Assembly (NCBI GenBank): GCA_041398605.1
Contig: JAWKUK010000008.1
Span: 186,001 to 250,000 of the forward strand
DNA from: JAWKUK01 sp041398605
Lineage (GTDB): Bacteria > Planctomycetota > UBA1135 > GCA-002686595
Reading direction: 5' to 3'
Length of the DNA: 64,000 nucleotides
Each line of letters opens with the position of its first letter. Positions within the stretch are counted from its first letter, which is position 1. Positions 34,537 through 43,630 of the stretch are shown here, in pieces. The notes beneath the pieces are model-generated. The model was given only the letters and a program-made list of their open reading frames with translations. It was not told the DNA's origin and made no database searches. Both the position numbers and the translations under genes were made by a program.

Positions 34537-37311
34537 CTAATAGGTGAAGATGGTGGGCGAGGGCGGAGGCTCGGGCTTCCCGCCGTTGGCGAGACTGTCG
34601 TTGAACTGCTTGACCTGACGCTTCAGGTCCGCGAGGTTTCCCAGGTCAGGTGGGATCTCCTTGCCGAGGCCGAGCACTCGGTCCACGGTGTGCCACGCAT
34701 TCTCGATCGCGTCCTGCAACTCGCCAAACCGCACGTCCTCCGGTTTGAGCGGTATGTACTTCCTTCGTACATACTCATCGGCGTGGGCTCGCATCGTCCT
34801 CTGGTGTTCGGTCATCGCGAGTGCGTCCGGCTCGGACTTGGCTCCTGGCAAGGCCTTGACCGGTAGCAGGCCTCCAAATATTGCCTGCACCGCAGCGGGG
34901 CCGCTGGCCTGATCCAGGCGACCGTCCGCCGTCACTTCGGGGGCGGACCTGAGATGGATCGACAGCACCAGAGCATCGTGATCGGGCGGCAATTCGAGTT
35001 GTCGCGTTCCACCCTCTCGATCTCGCCATAGTGCGACGACATCGCTCTGGGACCGCCCATTCTCGGCCCTGCTGAGGTTGGCCATGCCGCGCGAAGTGAG
35101 AGTCAAGACCGATGAACCCGGGTCATCCGCCAGGGTCGACGCGTAACGCGCGGGCCAGCGGTCGCCGAGCTGCGGCCCGTCCGCAAGCAATGCAATCACC
35201 AGATTCGGGGCAACCGCGCGCACAACGTCTCCGATGGGATCTGCCTGGGCGAGGTCTTCGCAGACGAGCACGGCCATCGCGATCTTCCCCTCGAGCATCC
35301 AGAAATGGAGACTGCGTCGAGGGAGGTTGATGCCTTCGACCCAGGTCTTGTGCGGCGCAAGGATGGCACCGAGGTTGTACTGCACGACCTGCCGACCGTC
35401 GATGTGCCAGCGATGGTGCTTTGGCTGTTGCTGGCGATACCAGCGAGGTCCGATCGAGGCCGCTTCGTCGGGAGTCGACAGCGGCGCGCCGTCCGCTGGC
35501 GCCTTGGCGCCAGGAAAACGCAGGTACACGGAGGCCGTGTTCTCCGGCATCGAGCCATCGATCGCCTTTGCGTGTGGTTCGAGACCTGGACCGCTGGCGA
35601 GGACTCCCCCGACGATGAACTCGACCGGAGCGGCGTCACGTAGGCCGTGACGGTCCTCGTCGTCCGCCGTGGGCTTGTTCTTCGACGAGGACAATAGACG
35701 CTTGTGATCGGAGTCGATCAGTCGCCACGCGAAGTGCGCCAGGGTCTCGTGCGAGCAAGCCAGTTCGGGGAGAATGATTCCATCGATGTCGCCACAGGTC
35801 CTGCGGGCATTCTCGAGGACAGAGAAGATATGCGCGGACATCGCCTCATCGAATCGCTCGTCGATGGCGTAGTGGAAGAACCCGAAGTGCTCGCCGTTGA
35901 TGGTCCGAGTCTCGGCTGTGGCACCATCCAGACCGGGAGAGCGACTGAATTGACGGGGCAGCACACGGGGCGGCCAAGGTACGAGCAGCAATCGAAGGCT
36001 GTCAGCTTCACGTGTCGGGCGGTCGTCTCGGGACGCGGAGTTCGACTTCACGTGCCATTTCGCCCATGCCTCGCTGCCAGGAACGTGCGCGAGGTGGTGA
36101 GACAGCGACCGAATCGTCATTCCGGAACGTGGCGTTCGCAGCTTTGGAAGCACGACACAGCGTCGGCTCATCACACGGCGACAGAGGGTTGCAGGCAGGC
36201 CTCCAATGCCACCCACGACCATTCGCGCGGTGAGCTTCGCCATTGCCTGGATGAGCAACGGGTCCGGCAGTTGCAGCGGAATCGGGGCGCCTTGGGCACT
36301 CGTGCGAAGCGCCGCATTGTGAATACGCAGACCCATCCCAGCACAGCATTCGTCCGAGGCTGCCAGAATGAGCAGCAGGGAGCGAGCGAGCAGCGTCCTC
36401 CTTGCCTCCTCGCACAGGTCCTCATAGGTATTCGCGTCCGGCCGCCATTGGCCCCATTGGTCGCGGGAGTGAAATCCACCGAAGTCGTCCTGGGTGCACT
36501 GGAAGCCCTCACTGGTATAGGACGATCCGACGACATGGCGTGCGCTCTTCGAATTCGGGGGGCGCTGGGCCAGGCCAATCGAGATGATAGGAGTCAGTGA
36601 ATTGAATCGGACCAGGTTCCACCAATGCAGCACCTGGACCGGCAGTTTCATGACGGCATGCGCGGGGTCGCGGAAACCGTGCCGTTTGGACAAGTGGTCG
36701 AGTTGGCGCTCCGTGGCTTCGCCTTCCACCGGTGCCAGCGCTGCCAAGCGGCAGGCGTCTCTCCATTGGAACGCCACGCGAGTTATCGCCCAGTGGTACA
36801 CGGCGAGGCGCAGTTCCGGCGAGGGCTGATCGAGAGTTCGCCAGTCCTCCGTGTCGCAAAGTGACTGGAGTACGCGCAGCACCTCGGGCGAGGGAGGGGG
36901 CGAATGCGTGAACGCCACTCCGTTGCCTGGCGGCGGTGGTGCCAGGAGTGAGTTCAGTCCCCCGGAGCCCTTGGGCCCGTCGAGGAGGAATCCCAGCTCT
37001 TGAATGAGAGGTGGCCAATCATTCGCGAGACTCAGGTAACCCGCCGAATTGCGCAAGAGTGATGCAGCGATCGCGAACAGATCCGGAGGCCACAGCAGCA
37101 GCTCGGCGTCGACTTGTTCTGGAGCGTCCTCCGTGGTGGCGATGCCGTGCAGGCCGTCCTTGGTCAGTTCCTTGACGGGTTGGTCCGTGTTGATCCTTGG
37201 CCAAGAACTCGAGTCACATAGATTGCGCACGAGGTCTTGGATCTTGGTTACCTCGCCAGGGTTGTCCGGTGCCTTGGCGGACAAGCGCTCGTAGATCGAC
37301 GGATTGACCAT
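34537..37311 (-). CDS. Large protein with C-terminal carbon-nitrogen hydrolase (nitrilase-like) domain; N-terminal half unknown
   Basis: I place the start at the ATG at 37311 (924 residues, MVNPSIYERLSAKAPDNPGE); the frame is open 28 codons further upstream. There is no signal peptide. Residues about 1-430 match no family I know. From about 440 the sequence is nitrilase-like: SLRLLLVPWPPRVLP, GIILPELACSHETLAHF with candidate catalytic Glu516, PKHHRWHIDGRQVVQY with Lys631, and MAVLVCEDLAQADPIG with Cys684. That gives the expected order Glu-Lys-Cys. A large insertion lies between Glu and Lys. Nitrilase domains hydrolyse C-N bonds; fused to other domains they also occur in some phage-defence proteins (for example RT-nitrilase), but no reverse transcriptase motif is present here. 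Location amid mobile elements fits an accessory function. Substrate unknown. Confidence 0.68.
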   Translation of the reverse strand: MVNPSIYERLSAKAPDNPGEVTKIQDLVRNLCDSSSWPRINTDQPVKELTKDGLHGIATTEDAPEQVDAELLLWPPDLFAIAASLLRNSAGYLSLANDWPPLIQELGFLLDGPKGSGGLNSLLAPPPPGNGVAFTHSPPPSPEVLRVLQSLCDTEDWRTLDQPSPELRLAVYHWAITRVAFQWRDACRLAALAPVEGEATERQLDHLSKRHGFRDPAHAVMKLPVQVLHWWNLVRFNSLTPIISIGLAQRPPNSKSARHVVGSSYTSEGFQCTQDDFGGFHSRDQWGQWRPDANTYEDLCEEARRTLLARSLLLILAASDECCAGMGLRIHNAALRTSAQGAPIPLQLPDPLLIQAMAKLTARMVVGGIGGLPATLCRRVMSRRCVVLPKLRTPRSGMTIRSLSHHLAHVPGSEAWAKWHVKSNSASRDDRPTREADSLRLLLVPWPPRVLPRQFSRSPGLDGATAETRTINGEHFGFFHYAIDERFDEAMSAHIFSVLENARRTCGDIDGIILPELACSHETLAHFAWRLIDSDHKRLLSSSKNKPTADDEDRHGLRDAAPVEFIVGGVLASGPGLEPHAKAIDGSMPENTASVYLRFPGAKAPADGAPLSTPDEAASIGPRWYRQQQPKHHRWHIDGRQVVQYNLGAILAPHKTWVEGINLPRRSLHFWMLEGKIAMAVLVCEDLAQADPIGDVVRAVAPNLVIALLADGPQLGDRWPARYASTLADDPGSSVLTLTSRGMANLSRAENGRSQSDVVALWRDREGGTRQLELPPDHDALVLSIHLRSAPEVTADGRLDQASGPAAVQAIFGGLLPVKALPGAKSEPDALAMTEHQRTMRAHADEYVRRKYIPLKPEDVRFGELQDAIENAWHTVDRVLGLGKEIPPDLGNLADLKRQVKQFNDSLANGGKPEPPPSPTIFTY

Positions 37312-37500
37312 GGGGTGAGGAGATGACTGAGGATGCCTGGGAGCCTGCGCCACAGAATCCGGATCGCAGGGTGGTGTCACTGTGCGTCCGCGCAAGACGC
37401 AGCAACCTCCTCATAGTCTCACTCTATTGGGGACTTCCTGCAACGCAGCGCGGGCGTGCAGGGGCGCTGCCATGGGATTCGAGCTTTGCGGCGCAGGCTC

Positions 37501-37683
37501 CTAGCGCCAGTGGAAGCGGGTGCGGGCGTGGCAGGTGCGGCAGGTGAGGTCGCTGTCGAGGGGGGAGGTGACCTCGCCGGTCGCCTTGGGGTCCCCGTGG
37601 CACTCGGTGCAGGAGGCGTCGATGCCGATGGTCGAGGTCGACTTGGGCAGCGTCGCGGTTGTTGTGGTGGTACGCTCGGTCAT
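37501..37683 (-). pseudogene. Chimeric remnant: IS110 start codons joined to the tail of a multihaem cytochrome-like protein
   Basis: The frame from ATG 37683 reads ATLPKSTSTIGID, equivalent to the first 22 codons of the IS110 transposase. It then switches to ASCTECHGDPKATGE and SDLTCRTCHARTRFHWR before TAG. CTECH and CRTCH are two haem-c attachment motifs, so the second part is the C-terminal piece of a multihaem protein. The switch point is the same GTCGATGCCGATGGTC stretch that encodes TIGID in the intact copy. The 60-residue open frame has no plausible function by itself. Confidence 0.7.
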
Positions 37684-37779
37684 GGTCAGCCTCCTCGTAG
37701 GGCCTCGAGCCCGTCTGTGACTTGGGGACCCGCCGAGGGTACCCCGCACCGGAGGCTGGCCTTCTCATCCCATCTATCC
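37618..37779. repeat. IS110 left end, copy 2 (truncated element)
   Basis: Second copy of the IS110 terminus described at 33572-33733. Only the first 22 codons and the leader survive; the rest of this element has been replaced by the multihaem-protein fragment. Bases 37681-37779 are identical to 33635-33733. Confidence 0.88.
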
Positions 37780-37859
37780 GCTCTGCCCACACCCGGACGA
37801 CCCGGAACTATCCCAAGACAAGGCACCCCGCCGCTACACAATGGACCTCGGGATCCGGC

Positions 37860-39563
37860 TCAATCCCTTTCCAGCTCCTGCCCTCCGTCATTCGGCGGCT
37901 CCGACGTGATCCGCGCGTCGTCTACCGGGACCCCGAGCGTGAAGTGGTACAGGCTCTGCCATGCGCGGCCCGAGAGGCCCAGCGCGGCGTGCACCGTGTC
38001 GTCGTAGAAGCAGCCGATGCCCGTCGCGCGCAGGCCGAGCGCCTCCGCCTTGAGGTACAGCGCCTGGCCGACCACGCCGCACTCCCAGAAGAGGCGCGGG
38101 TACATCCACGGCCCGTCGTCGCGCAGCGAACCTTCGAAGCGTGCCAGCATCCCGAGCGAGAAGCAGCCGTCGCCCGCGATCGCCTGGTCGCACGATGCGT
38201 GCGCCACGAGCCCGCGCACGTCGCCCGTCTTCAGGCGGAAGAGCGGTAGCTCGGGCGGGCAGCCGTCCGGGGTCTCCCACGCGAAGCCTGGATCGAACGC
38301 CGCGCGCAGGGCCGCCGCGTCGCGCGGATCGCGGACGAGCACGTAGAGCCCGGGGTCGAGCTCGCCGACCCGGTGCACGAACAGCGCCAGGTGCACGCGC
38401 GGCGACCACCCGAGCGCCGCGTAGGGCGCCTCGCCGTGGCCCGCCAACGTGCGCCGCAGCGCCTGGAAGAACGCGTCCCGCGCGAGGCCCGAGCGGCCGT
38501 CCATGGACACGGCGCTGCGGCGCGCCTGGACGAGCGCGCGGAACGAGAGCGCGTCGTCGCCGACGACGAGCGGCGGCCAGGACGGCGTGAACTCGCGCGC
38601 CGCGCCCGCGGCCGCGGGCTTCGTCGTAGCACGCTCGACCGCTTCGATGACGTCCCAGTCTTCGTGGTCGGAGCTCAGCGCGTTCGGCGCGCCCTGCCAT
38701 GGCTGCAAGGCGCAGCGTGCGAGCGCCTCGGCGGGCAGCCGCAGGGCCGTAACGCGCGTCCCGCGCGGGTGCAGCGCGAGGACGAGGTCCGGCGCCTCCG
38801 GCTCGACGCGCGCGGTCGCGACGAGGCCGAGCAGCGCCGCGACCTCGGCGCTGCCGAGCTCGTCCAGCAGCGTCGCCTCGTAGCCTAGCGCCGCCGCCGC
38901 GAGCGCGACGCAAACCAGCGCCTGGCCGACGTCATGCTGGCAGTAGCGATACGCGCGCTCGCCGTACTTCCACGCCTCGCGCCAGTGCACGGAGCTGAGC
39001 CCGACGAGCACGCTGTCCGCGGGCAGCCCCGTTGCGAGCGCGCGCCAGTCCTCGGCAGAGATCCGCGTCCGCACCTCCAGCGCGTGCTCGGCCGGCGCGT
39101 AGTGCGCGACGAACGGCGTCGGCGAGAGGCCCGGGACGGACGGCGCGACGAGGTACGCCTCGGTGGGGTGCAGGTTGCCGCTCGAGGGGTTGACGCGCAG
39201 CGCCCAGCGCGCGTCGCCGGCGCGCTTCCACGCGGACAGCGCCAGGCTGTCCTGGAAGAGCTGCGAGACCCAGCGCCGATCGAGCGCGCGCGGCGCGAGC
39301 CCGCCACCTGCGAAGGCCTCCTCGAAGCGCGGCGTCGGCGCGACGAGAGCGAGCGGCAACAGCTCCGCGCCCTCCCAGCGCCGGAATGGGTCGGGCTGGG
39401 TGTCCCAGTCCGTGAACGCGGGCCCGCGCGCGTAGTGCTGGGGCGCGTGCTTGGTGACCTCGTGGTACGCGAGCACGACGTCCAGCGAGGTGGGCCCGCC
39501 GTCCTGGGACCCGGCCTCGGCGGCCGCCGCGCGCCCGCCGCCGAAGATCCTGCGCCACGACAT
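37860..39563 (-). CDS. SagB/ThcOx-family dehydrogenase with two nitroreductase-like domains
   Basis: A 567-residue protein. The N-terminal half begins DVVLAYHEVTKHAPQHYARG and contains RWALRVNPSSGNLHPTEAYL, VLVGLSSVHWREAWKYGERA and YRYCQHDVGQALVCVALAAA, all strongly conserved in SagB/ThcOx-type FMN oxidoreductases. The second half repeats the fold in weaker form (LVQARRSAVSMDGRSGLARD; LFWECGVVGQALYLKAEALG; LRATGIGCFYDDTVHAALGL). In peptide-natural-product clusters such enzymes oxidise azolines to azoles, but stand-alone double-domain versions are widespread and uncharacterised. No YcaO cyclodehydratase or precursor peptide is nearby, so azole formation is not supported. It lies inside the segment bracketed by yaeQ repeats, yet its GC content matches the core. 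Confidence 0.85.
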   Translation of the reverse strand: MSWRRIFGGGRAAAAEAGSQDGGPTSLDVVLAYHEVTKHAPQHYARGPAFTDWDTQPDPFRRWEGAELLPLALVAPTPRFEEAFAGGGLAPRALDRRWVSQLFQDSLALSAWKRAGDARWALRVNPSSGNLHPTEAYLVAPSVPGLSPTPFVAHYAPAEHALEVRTRISAEDWRALATGLPADSVLVGLSSVHWREAWKYGERAYRYCQHDVGQALVCVALAAAALGYEATLLDELGSAEVAALLGLVATARVEPEAPDLVLALHPRGTRVTALRLPAEALARCALQPWQGAPNALSSDHEDWDVIEAVERATTKPAAAGAAREFTPSWPPLVVGDDALSFRALVQARRSAVSMDGRSGLARDAFFQALRRTLAGHGEAPYAALGWSPRVHLALFVHRVGELDPGLYVLVRDPRDAAALRAAFDPGFAWETPDGCPPELPLFRLKTGDVRGLVAHASCDQAIAGDGCFSLGMLARFEGSLRDDGPWMYPRLFWECGVVGQALYLKAEALGLRATGIGCFYDDTVHAALGLSGRAWQSLYHFTLGVPVDDARITSEPPNDGGQELERD

Positions 39564-39795
39564 GCACGGAGCCTACGCGGCCGCGCGGCGGGTCGACGAG
39601 CCCGATCGAGGGGATCCGTCCGCTACCCAGTGATCTGCCCTCGAATGCGTCGTTCGACCCATCGCCGCGCTCCGGGGCCGTGCCCATGATCGTCGCATAG
39701 GACTCATCCGCGCATTCGAAACGTACGGCTGGGGGCTGCTCGCCTCGCTGGGCGCGCTCGTCGCCCCCAGCGCCGCCCGGACCGGTTACCAGGAG

Positions 39796-41322
39796 TTGCC
39801 TGCGCCGCCCGGCGTATCCGGCTTCGGCTTCAGCATGGGGGCTGTCGGCGACGTGGACGGGGACGGAGTCCCGGACCTCGCGGCGACCGCCTTCGACTGC
39901 CTCTTGAAGGTCTACTCCGGCGCGAGCTGGGCCGAGCTCTACGCGGTGCCCATCTGCACGGCTCCGTCCTACGGGCAACGCTATGACCCGCAGGGCCTCG
40001 GTGACGTCGACGGGGACGGGCACGGGGACCTCTTGATCGGTGACCCGGTCGCGTTCGGCCTGATCGGGCGAGTGCTGGTGCTCTCAGGCGCGGACGGTTC
40101 CATACTGCACGCGGTCTCGGACAACAGTGAGCTCTACGGCTGGTCGGTCCTCGCGCTCGGCGACGGCGACGGGGCGCGGGACTTCGCGTCGAGCCAGCCG
40201 GGGCTCAGTAACCCCGCCTTCGGGATCGCCTCCGTCGACGTCTGGTCCGGGCGCACGGGCCAGTTGCTGTGGCACACCCACGCCCAGACCTACGACGAGG
40301 AGCTCGAGGCGCTCGGCTCGGGCGGGGACGTCGACGGCCTGGACGACCTGGCGCTCCGGCGGAGGTGGACGAACCCTGCCAGCGGCAGCCCGATCACGCA
40401 GCGCTTTGAGGTCTGGTCGGTCGCGCACGGGCCGCTCTTCGTCCTCGAGCTGCCGCGCGTGAGCGGCTTCGCGCCCGTCGGTGACGTGGACGGCGACGGC
40501 GCGCCTGACTTCGCGCTCTCCGACTTCGACCAGTTCCCCGTGGTGGGGATGCACGGCGTGAGCGTCGTGCGCATCGTCTCGTTCGCGCGAGGCGTCATCG
40601 CCTCGAGTGAGCGCATGCCGGTCCGCGTCTCCACGCTCGAGCCGATCGCTGACCTCAACTGCGACGGAATCGTCGAGCTCATCTCGGGGGACCGCTGGGC
40701 GAACGAGGAGCGCGGCGAGCTCTACCTCCTGTCCGGCGTGACGGGGGCGCTCTTGAACCGCTACGACTTCGGCCCGGGTACGCGGGGGTTGGGGGACCAG
40801 GTCGGTGCGTTCGGCGACCTCGACGGCGACGGCACGACGGAGCTCCTCGACCGCGTCTATCTCGCGAGTGGCGACATGCGCGTGGTGGTCCTGCGGACCT
40901 CGACGATGCGCCCGCTCGCGCGCTATTGCGTCACGACGCCGAACTCTGTCGGCAGCGTGGCGCGGCTGCGCTCGCTGGGGCTCCTATCCGTGTTCGACCA
41001 GCGCCTGGCGCTCGGCGTCGACGGCGTGCCGCCCGGTGCGGCGGCGCTCTTCGTGCGCGGGGTCGAGCCCGCGGCGCTGCCCTTCGGCGACGGGGTGCTA
41101 TGCCTCAGTCCCTTCGCGGGAGGCCTGGCGCGGGTCGACGTCGCCGTGGCCGACGGCGCGGGCTCGGCCTGGACGGAGCGCATGTTCGAGGCCCCGGGCG
41201 CCTCCAACGCCGCGATCCTCGCCGGCTCGAGCTGGTCCTTCCAGTGCCTCTACCGCGACGCCCAAGGTGGGCCGGCGGGCTTCAACACGTCGGACGCGCT
41301 GCGGGGGACCTTCCTACCCTGA
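39796..41322 (+). CDS. Secreted FG-GAP/VCBS repeat protein with C-terminal NSxG module; start codon unclear
   Basis: From TTG 39796 the frame gives 508 residues, but it stays open upstream and there encodes GLIRAFETYGWGLLASLGAL followed by VAPSAAR, a clear signal peptide without ATG, GTG or TTG. Either a rare start (AUA or AUC) is used or a short indel separates it from the ATG at 39686. The body has FG-GAP/VCBS repeats with calcium loops (GDVDGDGVPDLA, GDVDGDGHGDLL, GDVDGDGAPDFA, GDLDGDGTTELL). The last 130 residues are the shared module: RYCVTTPNSVGSVARLRSLG, FGDGVLCLSP, SWSFQCLYRDAQGGPAGFNT, SDALRGTFLP. It is divergent from the SagB-type gene. Confidence 0.75.
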   Translation: MPAPPGVSGFGFSMGAVGDVDGDGVPDLAATAFDCLLKVYSGASWAELYAVPICTAPSYGQRYDPQGLGDVDGDGHGDLLIGDPVAFGLIGRVLVLSGADGSILHAVSDNSELYGWSVLALGDGDGARDFASSQPGLSNPAFGIASVDVWSGRTGQLLWHTHAQTYDEELEALGSGGDVDGLDDLALRRRWTNPASGSPITQRFEVWSVAHGPLFVLELPRVSGFAPVGDVDGDGAPDFALSDFDQFPVVGMHGVSVVRIVSFARGVIASSERMPVRVSTLEPIADLNCDGIVELISGDRWANEERGELYLLSGVTGALLNRYDFGPGTRGLGDQVGAFGDLDGDGTTELLDRVYLASGDMRVVVLRTSTMRPLARYCVTTPNSVGSVARLRSLGLLSVFDQRLALGVDGVPPGAAALFVRGVEPAALPFGDGVLCLSPFAGGLARVDVAVADGAGSAWTERMFEAPGASNAAILAGSSWSFQCLYRDAQGGPAGFNTSDALRGTFLP

Positions 41323-41571
41323 ACCTCGCGCCGTTGCGGACCCGCCGAGCGTCCTGGCGGCTCGCAGCCGCGTCCCGGCGCGCCGGATGGACGAGGCCCG
41401 ACCAGACGCGGCGCTCGGGCGCGAGGTCCCGATGCCGCTGGTCTTATTCCTTCCCGAGCGCTCTGCGGGTGACGCGGACTTCCACGCGCTGACATTCGGG
41501 TGCGCTGGGCTCGACGGGAACACGTCACAGATGGAGCGGGCCACGCTCCAACTTTCCATGTAGCGCCGACG

Positions 41572-41961
41572 TTGACCGACTCGACGTGGCGCGTGTGCAC
41601 CATGACGCGCGCTAGCGCATCGAGTGAGTGCTCCGCGCGCGCGGGCTCCTGCGAGAGGCCGGCGAGGAGCCTGCGCAGGTCAAGGGCGCGGACGAGTCGC
41701 TCCTGCCTATCTTGCAGGCGGCCTCGGCGCAGTCGAGGGTCGCGAGCGGTCTGAACTTGGGCCGCTCGATTCCGCGGCTGGTCGACCGTTTCACGCTGAG
41801 TTCGGACCGCGACCAGCTGGAGCTGCCGCGCGGTGCGCTCGTCGCGAGCTCGGACGGCTACTCCTTGCAAGCGGCGACGCGCATCGAGGCGGTTCGGCGC
41901 GCCGATTTGGTGCATCTCCTGCGCTACATGGCAAGACCGCCGTTATGCCAGGGCCGCCTAG
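41572..41961 (+). pseudogene. IS91-family transposase remnant (C-terminal part), interrupted by IS1380
   Basis: The remnant reads DVARVHHDAR and RIE, with stops at TAG and TGA, then VLRARGLLREAGEEPAQVKG, LPILQAASAQSRVASGLNLG and DGYSLQAATRIEAVRRADLV HLLRYMARPPL. These blocks match the C-terminal region of Y2/IS91-type transposases. At 41961 the reading is cut by the IS1380. If that element and one CTAG are removed, the frame continues from 43635 as QGRL-VLREGGKVSWNMRKP, stop, CDGTR, the expected next IS91 block with Trp changed to a stop. The element was already defective when, or became so after, IS1380 inserted. No IS91 terminus could be located; the remnant runs up to the second yaeQ copy. 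Confidence 0.75.
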
Positions 41962-43630
41962 CCCGGGTCATTCATGAGGCCAGAGTCGAGTTCAGCGGGA
42001 GCATCGCAGTTTGCCTCGAAGGGCGCGAATGGGGCTCGAACTGGCCTCGGCGGTGTCACCTGTGGGGACGAACAAGGTGTCGAGCGCCGAATAGAGACCA
42101 GAATTGAAACGGTGGGCACACCTTCAGCCCTCGAGGACTCTTCTCGTCGAGGTCATTGACGAGTCTTCGGCGTCAGGCGAGCGCGGCGATCCTCGCCGCA
42201 GCCAAACGCCAGAGGTCCTTCCACGGATGACTCGATGGCATCGAGATCACGATGCGGCGGACACTCTCTTTGACGCTCGCGCCGATCTTCACCAGGCGGA
42301 GCCGAAGCGTCGCAACCATCGAGCGGTGGAGTTCGGTTCCAGCCAGCGAACGGCGTAGCTCCTGAAAGAGGACGAACGCCGTCGCGGTCATGAGGACGCG
42401 GAGTTGATTTGCAAGAAACCGGGTGCAGCTGGTCCGGTCGATCTCGAGATCGACCTTGAGCTCCTTGATCCGGTTCTCAGAGTCACCGCGCTTGCAGTAG
42501 ATCCGCCAGATGAGCTCAGCCGATTGGCGCAGATTCGTGACGACGTAGCGAGCGTTGCGCCGGTCGCTCTTCCCCTCGGCCTGCACGACCTCGGCCTTGC
42601 AGATGACGCGACGCTCAGCCTTCCAGCTCCGTGCGGCGTACTGCCCGTCGCAGTAGAACGTGGTCGTCAACCCGAACTCCCTTGTCATGAACTCGGCGGC
42701 GGCCATGTGACGCTCCGAGATCCGCGCAAGCACGGGGTTCTCACCGATCGCGACCATGTACTCAACACCGAGCTCGTCGAGAAGGTCGAGGAGTTGTGGG
42801 TAGGCAAAGCCTGCATCCAGCCGGACGCAGATCTTGGCTTTCGGGCACGTTTGACGCAGTTTGCGGACGACTCTCCGCAGGAGAGCTGGCGTTCCCTTGA
42901 TCTCCTTACAGGTCCCAGCGCGGAGCCTCGCATGGAAGAGAAACTGCTCGGCCTCTCCGTCCACAGTCAGAAAGCCCATCATCGGGAGGTAGCACCACGT
43001 ATCGTAGTGACCGTTGAAGTAGGCGAAGGGCTGTTGGCCATGCGTCGGATCAACCGTCGCGTCGAGGTCGATGAAGATCCGCCGAGCACGAGGGTGGTTC
43101 CGATGGAGCTGAGCGATGACGAAGTCTTCAAGCTTGCGCTCGAGATCCACGAGCTCCCGCCCACCGACGCCCGACTCGAAGCGCGAGAGCGTCGGCTGGG
43201 ACGCAAGCCCACGGGGATCGTCGGCTCGACGACCACACGCCAACAGCAACGCCGGGTCCTTTCCAAGCCGCGCGGCGTCACAGGCGTCGGCTGCGCCAGA
43301 CGCGATCGAGAACACGCGCTGCTGGAAGAGCTCGCCAAGGCTGTGCTGCGTCCGACTCCGATCACGGCGATCGATGAAGCACTGCATGAGCAACCTCGTC
43401 AACCCCAGCCTTTGGTCGAGGGCTGCAAGCAGGGATAGCCCTGCGTCTGACGTCCTGTGCTCAGCGTCAAAGTTCATGACGACCGGCTTGGAGAAGATGT
43501 TCTCGAACAGGAAGGGCTCGACGGTATGCTCTGACATCGCGGGTGTGGATTCGCCGTAGGACAGCTTCGATACCTATCCAATCGGCACAAGAGTCCCACC
43601 CGCGTCCCACCTACTGGTGAATGATCCGGG
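41962..43630 (-). mobile_element. Complete IS1380-family insertion sequence, 1669 bp, with CTAG target duplication
   Basis: The left end CCCGGGTCATTCAT (41962) and right end ATGATCCGGG (ending 43630) form imperfect terminal inverted repeats; the reverse complement of the right end is CCCGGATCATTCACC. Both ends are flanked by CTAG (41958-41961 and 43631-43634), a 4-bp target duplication. Removing the element and one CTAG rejoins the IS91 remnant in frame. The single transposase gene is intact, so the element is probably still active or recently inserted. Confidence 0.88.
42173..43537 (-). CDS. IS1380-family transposase (DDE), intact
   Basis: A 454-residue transposase starting MSEHTVEPFLFENIFSKPVV. 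RRIFIDLDATVDPTHGQQPF (Asp159), KAKICVRLDAGFAYPQLLDL (Asp241) and YCKRGDSENRIKELKVDLEI (Glu354) give the DDE triad of the IS4/IS1380 group. Other family features are FAYFNGHYDTWCYLPMMGFL and the hydrophobic C-terminal block SCTRFLANQLRVLMTATAFV. Length is normal and there are no internal stops. It catalyses cut-and-paste transposition of the surrounding element. It is the only complete transposase gene in the window. Confidence 0.95.
   Translation of the reverse strand: MSEHTVEPFLFENIFSKPVVMNFDAEHRTSDAGLSLLAALDQRLGLTRLLMQCFIDRRDRSRTQHSLGELFQQRVFSIASGAADACDAARLGKDPALLLACGRRADDPRGLASQPTLSRFESGVGGRELVDLERKLEDFVIAQLHRNHPRARRIFIDLDATVDPTHGQQPFAYFNGHYDTWCYLPMMGFLTVDGEAEQFLFHARLRAGTCKEIKGTPALLRRVVRKLRQTCPKAKICVRLDAGFAYPQLLDLLDELGVEYMVAIGENPVLARISERHMAAAEFMTREFGLTTTFYCDGQYAARSWKAERRVICKAEVVQAEGKSDRRNARYVVTNLRQSAELIWRIYCKRGDSENRIKELKVDLEIDRTSCTRFLANQLRVLMTATAFVLFQELRRSLAGTELHRSMVATLRLRLVKIGASVKESVRRIVISMPSSHPWKDLWRLAAARIAALA

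Noticed and set aside
34537..37311. RT-nitrilase (DRT1-type) defence protein.
   Set aside because: No reverse transcriptase motif such as (Y/F)xDD in an RT context was found; only the nitrilase part is supported.
37501..37749. Short c-type cytochrome gene.
   Set aside because: The N-terminal part is IS110 transposase sequence and no signal peptide precedes the CxxCH motifs, so it is a chimeric remnant.
41250..41915. Minus-strand 221-residue open frame.
   Set aside because: It is antisense to the end of the FG-GAP gene and the IS91 remnant and has no recognisable motif.
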